Source: CAYVZZ01 sp964456185 (GTDB taxonomy: Bacteria > Pseudomonadota > Gammaproteobacteria > Pseudomonadales > Alcanivoracaceae). Taken from it: a stretch of DNA of 6,810 nt. Location: NCBI GenBank assembly GCA_964456185.1, contig CAYVZZ010000120.1, forward strand, positions 1 through 6,810, written 5' to 3'. The translations under genes and the position numbers were made by a program. Below, piece after piece: positions 1 to 6,749 of the stretch. The first letter of the stretch is position 1. Every line of letters begins with the position of its first letter. The notes beneath the pieces were generated by a model that was given only the letters and a program-made list of their open reading frames with translations, did no database searches and was not told where the DNA came from.

Positions 1-835
1 TCCCAGTGTTGGCATGATTGACTGGGTGCAGCAGTTATCTTTGCAGCGGTTAGCACCTGTACAACTGATGACGTTAGGGCATCCTGCGACAACCCATAGC
101 CCGGAGATGGATTACGTCTTGATTGATCGGGGGCTACTTGGGAATGATGTCGAGAAAATTCAAAATCTGTTCTCGGAAAAAGTTGTTCCTGTCCCAGATA
201 CTACATTGCGCTTACCTAAGCATACCCCTGAGATTAAACCACTATTAGTGTTGCCTGAGGATGGCGTAATTCGCATTGCGATACCTTCCGTAGCCCAGAA
301 GCTAACGGCCGGTTTTATACGTTGCCTCCGTCGCTTGGAGGATGCGTTGCCTGGAAAGGTTGAGTTCGTGTTTTTCCTGGGGGAACGCTCGTTACAAGCT
401 GTTGCCTGTTTACATCAATTGCGCCATGAAATTAAAAGTGCTGTTTATCACTTATATTTGCCTTATGACCAATATCTCGCTGAGATAAATCGTTGTCAGT
501 TACATGCCTGTTCTTTCCCATTTGGTGGAACGAATAGTTTGGTTGATTCATTACGACAAGGTCTCCCTATTATAGCTATGGAAGGTCATGAGCCACATGA
601 GCGGATTGATGCAGCTTTTATCAGGAGGGTGGGGCTTCCTGAAGAGCTTATCTGCCATTCAGAGGATGAGTATGCAGAATGTTTAATTGATTTAGTTTCT
701 AACCCTGACAGATTATTGAATTTGAAGAAATATCTGGTGCAGTCACCCGTAGATGAGCTTCTTTTACATTCAGGGGAACCAAATAATTATGGTGATATCC
801 TCTTGTCTTTAATTGATTCGGTGAGTGAGTTATGA
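1..835 (+). CDS. HMW1C-like (GT41) glycosyltransferase, 5'-truncated by window edge
   Basis: C-terminal part of a cytoplasmic GT-B glycosyltransferase of the HMW1C/N-glycosyltransferase type (GT41), a family that transfers hexose from a UDP-sugar to protein Asn or to existing glycans. The frame is open from the first base. The codons before the ATG at 14 read PSVG and align with PSIG at residues 342-345 of the next gene, so ATG 14 is internal and about 340 residues probably lie upstream. Counting from ATG 14, visible motifs are GHPATTHS (22-29), a Lys in SVAQK (residue 96) where family members have the nucleotide-binding Lys, FPFGGTNSLVD (168-178), GHEPHERID (191-199) and RVGLPEELI (205-213). 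These match the C-terminal GT-B domain as I recall it from Actinobacillus NGT. It overlaps the next gene by ATGA, implying translational coupling. Family assignment is firm; donor and acceptor are unknown. Confidence 0.82.
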   Translation, partial: PSVGMIDWVQQLSLQRLAPVQLMTLGHPATTHSPEMDYVLIDRGLLGNDVEKIQNLFSEKVVPVPDTTLRLPKHTPEIKPLLVLPEDGVIRIAIPSVAQKLTAGFIRCLRRLEDALPGKVEFVFFLGERSLQAVACLHQLRHEIKSAVYHLYLPYDQYLAEINRCQLHACSFPFGGTNSLVDSLRQGLPIIAMEGHEPHERIDAAFIRRVGLPEELICHSEDEYAECLIDLVSNPDRLLNLKKYLVQSPVDELLLHSGEPNNYGDILLSLIDSVSEL

Positions 836-2691
836 CCACTTTAGCTACTGACCGTAACGTCTTTGTAGATCTAGCCGAGGTGGATCGGTTGCTTATGGCG
901 AAGCAATATCAAAAGGCATTTAATGCCTTTTGTATTATGTTAGAGATGCTGGGTTCTTATTATGCGCGATATGATCAAACTCACGCATATCATTACGGAG
1001 TTATCCTTGATGAAAATGCCGATGTGTGCCAACGTGCCGCCGCGCAGTGGCAGGAGTTATTACAATCAAGTTTAACTTTATCAAAACAAGACCTAGGCTC
1101 CGTCATGTGCAATATGCACGTGTTGCACACGATCTTGATGGGCACGCGGCAGGGTAATCTGGATAATTATATTGTAGCATTTCATTTGAAGTGCCAAGGG
1201 CGCTATGATGTCGAAGGATTGCTGCATCAGTTGTTAGCTTGGTGCCCGAATAGCCGCGCCGGCATTAACCCTTTCTTGTATTACAATCATGCACCTGATT
1301 TGGTGCTATCCCATGCAGTGGGGTGCCTGGTTGATTTGGCGCTTGTTAGTGAGGAGGCCAATAAAGCGAGACAGAGTGCAATAGACTTCCTTTTAGGTAC
1401 TACCATTAATTATGGGCATTTATCTCGCCATAAGGGGGTTAACCTTTTGTCATTGGCTTGGATGCGCTGCAGCTATGCCGATGATGCTAGGCGACATCAG
1501 GTTAAGCCTCTTCTTACTAAGGCTCTGGACAAGTTGCTTGGTTTGCCTTCCAGTTTCTACGTGCCAGAAAAAAAGGCGAGGCATAACTTAGACAAGCCCG
1601 TTTTGCTTGTGCCTCTTGAGGGGATGTCACGAGAGCACGCCATGTATCGTTGTTATGCTGAAATGATACGCGCCTGTCGGATACATTTTTATACATTGGG
1701 TGTAGGTGTAGATGATAACTGCGATGATGCGGTAGCAGCATTATTTGATGAGTTTGATGTTGTTGAGAATAGTGCGAATATCAAGTCGTTACCGAGTGCC
1801 TTTCAAGCATTGCAAAAACGTATTATCGATCTTGTGCCAGATGTGGTTTGGTTTCCAAGTATTGGTATGGATCGTTGGGCTGTAATGCTCGCTAATCGTC
1901 GTATGGCGTCTTTACAGGTTATGAGCATGGGGCATCCGGCTACCAGTATGAGCAAGCAAATAGATGCAATACTGGAGGTGCATGAGTTGCAAGGTGACCC
2001 GAGTCGGTATAGTGAAAAGTACGTAGTACTACCGGATAAGACAGCCCGCTATTTGTTGCCATCGCAACAAGAGAGTGTTCAGCCATTACGTAATCTACCA
2101 ATCGATGGTGTGATTCGTGTGGCCGTCCCTTCGGTGTCGCAGAAATGGACTAGCCGTTTTATTGCTTGTATGCGAGAAGTGCAGGCTAGAGCCAGTAAAC
2201 CCGTAGAGTTTGTGTTCTTTAGTGGTGTACGCGGGGTTGATCATGCTGCTTCTTGCATGAATCTTTCTCGTGAATTGAGAAATTTCAAAATTCATTCGGT
2301 CTTACCCTATGCGGATTACATTCGTGAAATTAACCGCTGCCAGATTCATGCTTGTACCTTTCCATTCGGAGGCACTAATAGCCTTGTTGATTCTTTGCGC
2401 CAAGGGTTGCCGTTAGTGGCAATGGAGGGCGATGAGGTTCATGAGCGCATTGATGCAATGTTTATCCGCAAGGTAGGACTGCCCGATTGGCTAATTGCAC
2501 GTAATGATGAGCAATATATAAATGCTCTATTGAGGTTGATAGACCAGCCAGAAGATTGGAATAAATGGCATCGTTATTTGCTGGATGAGGTCGACGTTGA
2601 CGAGATTTTTCTGGAGGAAGGTAATCCAGATCAATTCGCTGATTTGTTGTACCAGCTCCATAAGACAGGAAAAGAGGCTTTGTCGAAATGA
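832..2691 (+). CDS. HMW1C-like (GT41) glycosyltransferase, full length
   Basis: Complete 619-residue paralogue of the preceding gene, close to the roughly 620-650 residues usual for HMW1C/NGT proteins. No signal peptide or membrane segment is visible, so it is probably cytoplasmic. Layout by family analogy: an all-alpha N-terminal domain (about 1-240), then a GT-B N-domain (about 255-410) and C-domain (about 425-610). Motifs: GHPAT (367-371), Lys438 in SVSQK (likely UDP-contacting Lys), FPFGGTNSLVD (510-520) with Asn516 and Asp520 at conserved positions, DEVHERID (534-541) and KVGLPDWLIA (547-556). The ATG at 832 overlaps the upstream stop (ATGA). Oddity: the GHPATTHS loop of the upstream copy reads GHPATSMS here, losing the conserved His. 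This may change specificity or activity. Likely a protein N-glycosyltransferase or a glycan-extending hexosyltransferase; the choice cannot be made from sequence alone. Confidence 0.85.
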   Translation: MTTLATDRNVFVDLAEVDRLLMAKQYQKAFNAFCIMLEMLGSYYARYDQTHAYHYGVILDENADVCQRAAAQWQELLQSSLTLSKQDLGSVMCNMHVLHTILMGTRQGNLDNYIVAFHLKCQGRYDVEGLLHQLLAWCPNSRAGINPFLYYNHAPDLVLSHAVGCLVDLALVSEEANKARQSAIDFLLGTTINYGHLSRHKGVNLLSLAWMRCSYADDARRHQVKPLLTKALDKLLGLPSSFYVPEKKARHNLDKPVLLVPLEGMSREHAMYRCYAEMIRACRIHFYTLGVGVDDNCDDAVAALFDEFDVVENSANIKSLPSAFQALQKRIIDLVPDVVWFPSIGMDRWAVMLANRRMASLQVMSMGHPATSMSKQIDAILEVHELQGDPSRYSEKYVVLPDKTARYLLPSQQESVQPLRNLPIDGVIRVAVPSVSQKWTSRFIACMREVQARASKPVEFVFFSGVRGVDHAASCMNLSRELRNFKIHSVLPYADYIREINRCQIHACTFPFGGTNSLVDSLRQGLPLVAMEGDEVHERIDAMFIRKVGLPDWLIARNDEQYINALLRLIDQPEDWNKWHRYLLDEVDVDEIFLEEGNPDQFADLLYQLHKTGKEALSK

Positions 2692-2726
2692 TGACTGGTG
2701 TATTTAAAATGCGGGGTAAAATGTGA
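2688..2726 (+). other. Possible 12-codon mini-ORF linking two genes
   Basis: The short gap between the second glycosyltransferase and the sulfotransferase holds an open frame MMTGVFKMRGKM. Its first ATG overlaps the upstream TGA (ATGA at 2688-2691) and its own TGA overlaps the downstream GTG start (GTGA at 2723-2726). It could act as a translational relay coupling the sulfotransferase to the gene before it, or be chance. No family is recognisable and expression is unproven. Confidence 0.25.
2713..2725 (+). promoter_or_regulatory. Ribosome binding site and GTG start of sulfotransferase
   Basis: A GGGG tract at 2713-2716 lies 6 nt before the GTG at 2723. The in-frame codon at 2717-2719 is TAA, so translation cannot begin further upstream in this frame. 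The next in-frame Met codon lies well past the phosphosulfate-binding loop. GTG 2723 is therefore the best start. Confidence 0.55.
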
Positions 2727-3490
2727 CGGATAAGTCAACTCAGACAACCGACGACCTGTTGCTATCTATTTTTCAGGACTTGAACGAGCGGCCGGATTTT
2801 CCCGTTTCGGATATACGCCAAAAAGTGGCGATAATTTCGACACCAAGATGTGGCTCCACTTTTTTCTGCGATGTGTTGCATCGCACGGGCTTAGTCGGTG
2901 ATCCGAAAGAGTGGATTAACCTGCGTTACTTACAAGCTTATGCAAAGCTTTTTGGAAATAACAATATCGACATCGGTCGATATCTCGACTTTATATTTCG
3001 TAAGACAACTTCACCTAATGGGGTTTTCGCGATTAATTTCCATGTTAGTCAGCACACTGAAATGCTTAAACATAAGTTTGATGTGTTCAGCCTAGGATTC
3101 GATCGCATTTACTACCTGTATCGTCGCAACAAAGCGGAGCAGGCCTATTCACTGGCTAAAGCACAATTAACCGATCAATGGTCTGCGGATGTTAAACCAC
3201 TCGGAGATGCGTCGGCCACCATAGATAAGACCAGCATTATCAATTCGCTGCTGCATATTAGTGGTTCTGAAGATTATTATCTGGCGAACTTGCATTCTAA
3301 AGTAGGGCGTGAATTTGCCTATGAGGATTTCAGTCGTCTTGACCAAACACCCGCATTTGATGAAATTTTAACCGATCTGAATATAGAGGATTATGAAGCC
3401 TCATGGACCAGCAGGATGAGACAGCAGCGGTCAAAAGCTGAAAATCCGCAGCTGGTCGCATTCAAGAAGTATCTTTTCCCGAATGACTGA
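2723..3490 (+). CDS. Stf0-family sulfotransferase
   Basis: 255-residue predicted cytoplasmic PAPS-dependent sulfotransferase resembling the Stf0 (trehalose 2-sulfotransferase / LPS sulfotransferase) family, which sulfates sugar hydroxyls. Residues 36-56 carry the 5'-phosphosulfate loop, with STPRCGSTFFCD at 39-50. It is followed by GDPKEWIN (59-66), whose Glu63 sits where Stf0 proteins have a conserved catalytic Glu (RPxEYF-like). Residues 129-153 (IYYLYRRNKAEQAYSLAKAQ, then an LTDQW segment) match the Stf0 3'-phosphate-binding region with its Q-A-x-S-L and T-x-x-W pattern. Length is near the family's 250-270. It starts with GTG 31 nt after the second glycosyltransferase on the same strand, so it probably belongs to that operon. 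Its substrate may be a sugar on the glycan made by this locus; that is inference. No ATG alternative exists upstream in frame. Confidence 0.8.
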   Translation: MTDKSTQTTDDLLLSIFQDLNERPDFPVSDIRQKVAIISTPRCGSTFFCDVLHRTGLVGDPKEWINLRYLQAYAKLFGNNNIDIGRYLDFIFRKTTSPNGVFAINFHVSQHTEMLKHKFDVFSLGFDRIYYLYRRNKAEQAYSLAKAQLTDQWSADVKPLGDASATIDKTSIINSLLHISGSEDYYLANLHSKVGREFAYEDFSRLDQTPAFDEILTDLNIEDYEASWTSRMRQQRSKAENPQLVAFKKYLFPND

Positions 3491-3520
3491 GACATTTGCA
3501 TGTGTTGGTGGGAAAACCTC

Positions 3521-4147
3521 TTACCGAGGAATGGCTGGGTTGCCGTAAACTACGGAACCAGCCGCAACGTCTTTAACAACAACGCTTCCCATGCCAACGA
3601 TACAGCCATCACCAAGTGTTAATTTTTCTCGCAAGGAAGCTCCGGTGCCAATCTCAACTCCATCACACAAATGGGTATTACCTGATATATTAACGCCGGG
3701 TGCTAGAGTGCAGTAATCGCCAATTTGCGTGTCGTGTCCAACGGTGGTGTTTAAGTTGAGTATTACGTTTTTGCCGATTTTTATATTGGTGGTACAAATA
3801 ACTCCAGCACAAATGATGCTGCCTGCTTCGATATCTACTTTCTTGCCAATAATTGCACTGGGGTCAACTAAGGTGGTGAATTTGGGTGTGCCTAGTTGAT
3901 TCATTTTCGCGATAACGGCTTGTCGTCCTTTGGGAGAGCCAATGGCAACAACAAAGGTGGCGTCGGTATGTTCAGTCCACTGGTCAATCGTGCCGATGAC
4001 GGGAATATTATCAACCGATGTACCTTGAAGTGCAGGTGTGTCGGCTAGAAATCCTTTGATGTTTATGCCTAGCCGTTGGGCGAGAAATAGGACTTCTCTA
4101 CCAAAGCCTCCGGCACCAATGATTATGAGCTGACGGTCTTTAGGCAT
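3521..4147 (-). CDS. NeuD/PglD-type sugar N-acyltransferase (VioB-like role)
   Basis: 208-residue acyl-CoA-dependent acyltransferase that likely N-acetylates the amino group of a nucleotide-linked aminodideoxy sugar. An N-terminal Rossmann-like domain (about 5-90) opens with the glycine-rich IIIGAGGFGRE motif (8-18), which in PglD binds the nucleotide-sugar. Residues about 95-200 are a left-handed parallel beta-helix of hexapeptide repeats. His138 in TTVGHDT (134-140) corresponds to the catalytic His of PglD-type enzymes. The end, GNPAIPR, is a normal family terminus. The start overlaps the upstream aminotransferase gene by 25 nt (4123-4147), so the two are co-translated, and the pairing suggests the acceptor is that enzyme's product (VioB role). 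Alternatives are PglD-like UDP-sugar acetylation or sialic-acid O-acetylation; the rmlA context favours a dTDP-sugar. The acyl group need not be acetyl. Confidence 0.83.
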   Translation of the reverse strand: MPKDRQLIIIGAGGFGREVLFLAQRLGINIKGFLADTPALQGTSVDNIPVIGTIDQWTEHTDATFVVAIGSPKGRQAVIAKMNQLGTPKFTTLVDPSAIIGKKVDIEAGSIICAGVICTTNIKIGKNVILNLNTTVGHDTQIGDYCTLAPGVNISGNTHLCDGVEIGTGASLREKLTLGDGCIVGMGSVVVKDVAAGSVVYGNPAIPR

Positions 4148-5226
4148 GACAAAATCCGTTCAAATTCACAGGGAGAAAGATTGGGATAAATCGGTAAGCA
4201 AAGAACATTATCTGCTCTGATTCGGCTATTAGGTAGATGTGTTTTCTTGTCTGGTTTTGTATAACAGGGGAGATCTGTCACCAGCGGCCAAAAATAGCGT
4301 CGAGAGTACACATTGCTGGCTTTCAACTTCGCATGTAGTTGATCACGACTTATAGGGAAATTCGATGTGGTCGTAATTGGGTAGTAGGAATGGTTTGGTT
4401 TTGTGGCCGTGTGGGACTCATAAGTGTGGAGCCCTGTGATGTTGTTAAGTCGTTCGGTGTATTGGGTATTGATCTTTTCTCTGGTGGATAAGTTGTTGTC
4501 AATATATTGCAGTTGGAGTAACCCGAATGCAGCTTGTACTTCATTCATCTTGGCGTTATTACCAAAACTGTGAGCCTGCCCTTGAGCAAAGCCAAAGTTT
4601 TTTAATTCATCGATATGTGATTTTGTTGCAACATCATTGCTGATAATGGCCCCACCTTCAAAGGTATTAAACACCTTGGTAGCGTGAAAACTCAACACGC
4701 TCAAATCACCATGACGCAATATGCTGCCGCCTTCATCTTCCACGCCGAAGGCATGTGCTGCATCGTAAATAAGTTTGATGCCGTGTTTGTCGGCTATTTT
4801 TTGCAGCGCTTCCGTTTGGCATGGATAGCCGTAGCAATGCACGGCCAATATTGCGCTGGTTCTCGGAGTAATGGCAGCTTCAACAGCTGCAGGGTCGATG
4901 TTGAAGCCGTCTTCCTCAATATCAACGAAAACCGGAGTGAGTTTATTCCAAACGATAGCGTGAGCGGTGGCGACAAACGTGTAGGGTGTGGTAATCACTT
5001 CGCCTTCCAGCTTTAGAGCCTGGATGGCGGTGATAAGTGCCTGAGTGCCGTTACAAAACAATGAAATGTAGGGCACACCGAGGTAGTCACACAGTGCCTC
5101 TTCCAATTGTTGGTGAAATGGCCCGTTGTTGGTGAGTTGTTTGCTCTCCCAGATTTTCTCCAGGTAGGGGATGAATTCCTCTAAAGGCGGTAGGCTGGGC
5201 TGAGTGACGTATATGGGCTTTGTCAT
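4123..5226 (-). CDS. vioA: dTDP-4-keto-6-deoxyhexose aminotransferase, VioA-like
   Basis: 367-residue PLP-dependent aminotransferase of the DegT/DnrJ/EryC1/StrS family, predicted to aminate dTDP-4-keto-6-deoxyglucose using glutamate and give dTDP-4-amino-4,6-dideoxyglucose (dTDP-viosamine). Visible features: the N-terminal TQPSLPPLEEFIPYL and LTNNGPFHQQLE stretches (8-42), which I associate with VioA-type enzymes; CNGTQAL (58-64) around the cofactor phosphate; YDAAHAFG (154-161) with Asp155 facing the pyridine nitrogen; Lys184 in SFHATK as Schiff-base lysine; and NAKMNEVQAAFG (224-235). Length is typical. The ATG overlaps the rmlA stop by ATGA and its 3' end overlaps the acyltransferase start. 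Family certainty is high. The exact product (Qui4N, against Fuc4N or a 3-amino sugar) rests on remembered similarity and on the lack of a visible 3,4-ketoisomerase, so the symbol is tentative. Confidence 0.83.
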   Translation of the reverse strand: MTKPIYVTQPSLPPLEEFIPYLEKIWESKQLTNNGPFHQQLEEALCDYLGVPYISLFCNGTQALITAIQALKLEGEVITTPYTFVATAHAIVWNKLTPVFVDIEEDGFNIDPAAVEAAITPRTSAILAVHCYGYPCQTEALQKIADKHGIKLIYDAAHAFGVEDEGGSILRHGDLSVLSFHATKVFNTFEGGAIISNDVATKSHIDELKNFGFAQGQAHSFGNNAKMNEVQAAFGLLQLQYIDNNLSTREKINTQYTERLNNITGLHTYESHTATKPNHSYYPITTTSNFPISRDQLHAKLKASNVYSRRYFWPLVTDLPCYTKPDKKTHLPNSRIRADNVLCLPIYPNLSPCEFERILSCLKTVSS

Positions 5227-6092
5227 GGGGCTTTAACGATCTCTTGAAGGTAAAGGCCGTAGTTGTTCTTTTTATAGCGGTCGGCGGCTTTTAGGATGGC
5301 TTCTGTTGTGATCCATTGATTCCGCCATGCAATTTCTTCAATACAGGCAATTTTGTAGCCTTGGCGCTTTTCTATGGTTTCGACAAATTGGGAGGCTTCT
5401 AGCAGGCTTTCATGGGTGCCTGTGTCTAGCCAGGCAAAACCGCGCCCTAATTGCTCTACATGCAAATTACCGGTTTCGAGATAAGCCTGGTTGATGCTGG
5501 TGATTTCGAGTTCTCCCCGTGCCGATGGCTGAACTTGTCGCGCGATTTCCACCACATCATTATCGTAGAAGTATAATCCGGTAGCGGCGTAATTCGATTT
5601 GGGTTTTGTAGGCTTTTCTTCAATCGAGACAGCACGATTATTGGCATCAAATTCCACTACGCCAAAGCGTTCGGGGTCTTTTACTTGGTAGCCAAAGAGG
5701 GTTGCGCCTGTATCACGCTGCGCGGCTTTTTTGAGCTTGGGTGTGAACCCTTGGCCGTAGAAGATGTTGTCACCCAGCACCAAGCAAACATGGTCATTTC
5801 CTATAAAATCGGCGCCGAGTGTAAAGGCTTGCGCCAAGCCATCAGGGCTGGGTTGAATGGTATAGGAAAGGTTAACGCCAAATTGATCACCACTGCCAAG
5901 CAAGCGTTGATAGGCCGATTGATCCTCGGGAGTCGTGATGATGAGTATGTCACGAATGCCAGCCAGCATCAGCACCGACAAGGGGTAGTAAATCATTGGC
6001 TTGTCGTAGATGGGTAAAAGCTGCTTGGATATCCCCAAGGTGATGGGGTGCAGACGGGTGCCTGAACCACCGGCTAATATAATGCCTTTCAT
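5223..6092 (-). CDS. rmlA: Glucose-1-phosphate thymidylyltransferase
   Basis: RmlA/RfbA converts glucose-1-phosphate and dTTP to dTDP-glucose and pyrophosphate, the first step to dTDP-deoxysugars. The 289-residue length matches the family. Visible motifs: GGSGTRL (8-14, nucleotide-binding loop), SKQLLPIYDKPM (22-33) with Lys23, Gln80 and Asp84-Gly85 in the base and sugar pocket, LGDNIFYG (106-113) with metal-binding Asp108, VSIEEKP (155-161), GELEITSIN (193-201) and WLDTGTH (221-227) with Asp223. Nothing looks degraded. It is first in a tightly packed - strand operon with the aminotransferase (4-nt overlap) and the acyltransferase. A weak AGG ribosome-binding site lies 6 nt before the ATG. 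The next gene in dTDP-deoxysugar synthesis, rmlB, is not in the window and must be elsewhere if the pathway works. No credible promoter is visible upstream; it would have to lie within the divergent pseudogene. Confidence 0.96.
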   Translation of the reverse strand: MKGIILAGGSGTRLHPITLGISKQLLPIYDKPMIYYPLSVLMLAGIRDILIITTPEDQSAYQRLLGSGDQFGVNLSYTIQPSPDGLAQAFTLGADFIGNDHVCLVLGDNIFYGQGFTPKLKKAAQRDTGATLFGYQVKDPERFGVVEFDANNRAVSIEEKPTKPKSNYAATGLYFYDNDVVEIARQVQPSARGELEITSINQAYLETGNLHVEQLGRGFAWLDTGTHESLLEASQFVETIEKRQGYKIACIEEIAWRNQWITTEAILKAADRYKKNNYGLYLQEIVKAP

Positions 6093-6095
6093 TCC

Positions 6096-6728
6096 GTGCC
6101 TGTGCGGTTTGTTATTTTTAGTCGTGCATGGATGTTAGCAGGAAGTGAGCGGAAGCGCATAGATGGTATCGTTTGGCAGGTGAGATTTCAGTGTGATGGG
6201 CTGCATACCTGCCTGCTGTTGGATTTTCAGTTCAGCGTTGACGAGGAAAAGGTCCATAATGCGGCCAATCTTGTATCAGCTATTTTTCGTACAGAATATA
6301 ATCGCCACCATGCCGAGCAGTTGGAAGAGGCGTTAATCACCATTTACGAAGAAGTACACGCTCAGCTGGCTGATAATGAAGAGCTGCAGTGGCTATTGCG
6401 CGATTCTGCGGATTGGTTCTTGCGTAGCATGCATTTGGCCAAACCGGAAGAAATCACTAATATGGATGTAATGGATATCGTGGAGAGACCCGCCATGTTG
6501 AGAGAGCGATTGGAAGAGTGGGAACGTGAGATTGAGCAGCGAGGTGCGCAGAAGGGGATGCAGCAGGGGCTGCAAGAAGGCGTTAAAAAGGGAATGCAAC
6601 AAGGCCGTCAGGAAAGCGCACTAAACACCGCTCGCAACCTACTAAAACTCAATGCATTATCCGATAAGCAAATTGCCGATACGACGGGATTGTCATTGGC
6701 TGAGGTTCGGCGGCTTAAGGGTGAGTGA
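6096..6728 (+). pseudogene. Rpn/PD-(D/E)XK transposase-like gene remnant, truncated and internally deleted
   Basis: A 210-codon open frame resembling the Rpn (recombination-promoting nuclease, YhgA-like transposase) family. Family-like sequence starts only near residue 18: RIDGIVWQVRF (21-31), then LLLDFQFSVD (40-49), the equivalent of the LLLEFQS core with Glu of the E-x-Q motif replaced by Asp. Immediately after, at about 50-70, the sequence moves to a segment (NLVSAIFRTEYNR, 58-70) that in intact members lies roughly a hundred residues later, so the middle of the nuclease domain seems deleted in frame. The C-terminus is typical: a charged helix (133-150), a glycine/glutamine-rich G-x-x-x-G tail (150-171) and a helix-turn-helix-like end, LSDKQIADTTGLSLAEVRRL (188-207). 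The first ~50 residues of the family are missing, and the GTG at 6096 lies 3 nt from the rmlA start. ATG 6132 is an alternative start. Probably non-functional. Confidence 0.72.
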
Positions 6729-6749
6729 GGTTTAAGAACGATTGGTGTC

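Noticed and set aside
14..16. ATG at 14 as the start of the first glycosyltransferase
   Set aside because: The frame is open upstream to the window edge and the preceding codons (PSVG) align with an internal part of the paralogue, so this Met is internal.
3491..3530. Possible terminator between the convergent genes
   Set aside because: Only a 4-bp stem (CCTC/GAGG around 3517-3529) and imperfect GGT/ACC pairing are visible, with no T-tract on either strand.
4684..5016. 110-codon + strand open frame inside the aminotransferase gene
   Set aside because: It lies antisense to a well-supported enzyme with conserved motifs, and its translation shows no recognisable domain.
5685..6017. 110-codon + strand open frame inside rmlA
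   Set aside because: Antisense shadow of rmlA; no ribosome binding site or family resemblance.
6093..6180. Promoter for the rmlA operon on the - strand
   Set aside because: An AT-rich TAAAAATAA stretch could resemble a -10 box, but no -35 match stands out at the right spacing.
6540..6610. Short tandem repeat in the Rpn-like tail
   Set aside because: The repeated G-x-x-x-G/Q-rich codons reflect the usual low-complexity C-terminal tail of this family, not a separate DNA repeat or CRISPR-like array.
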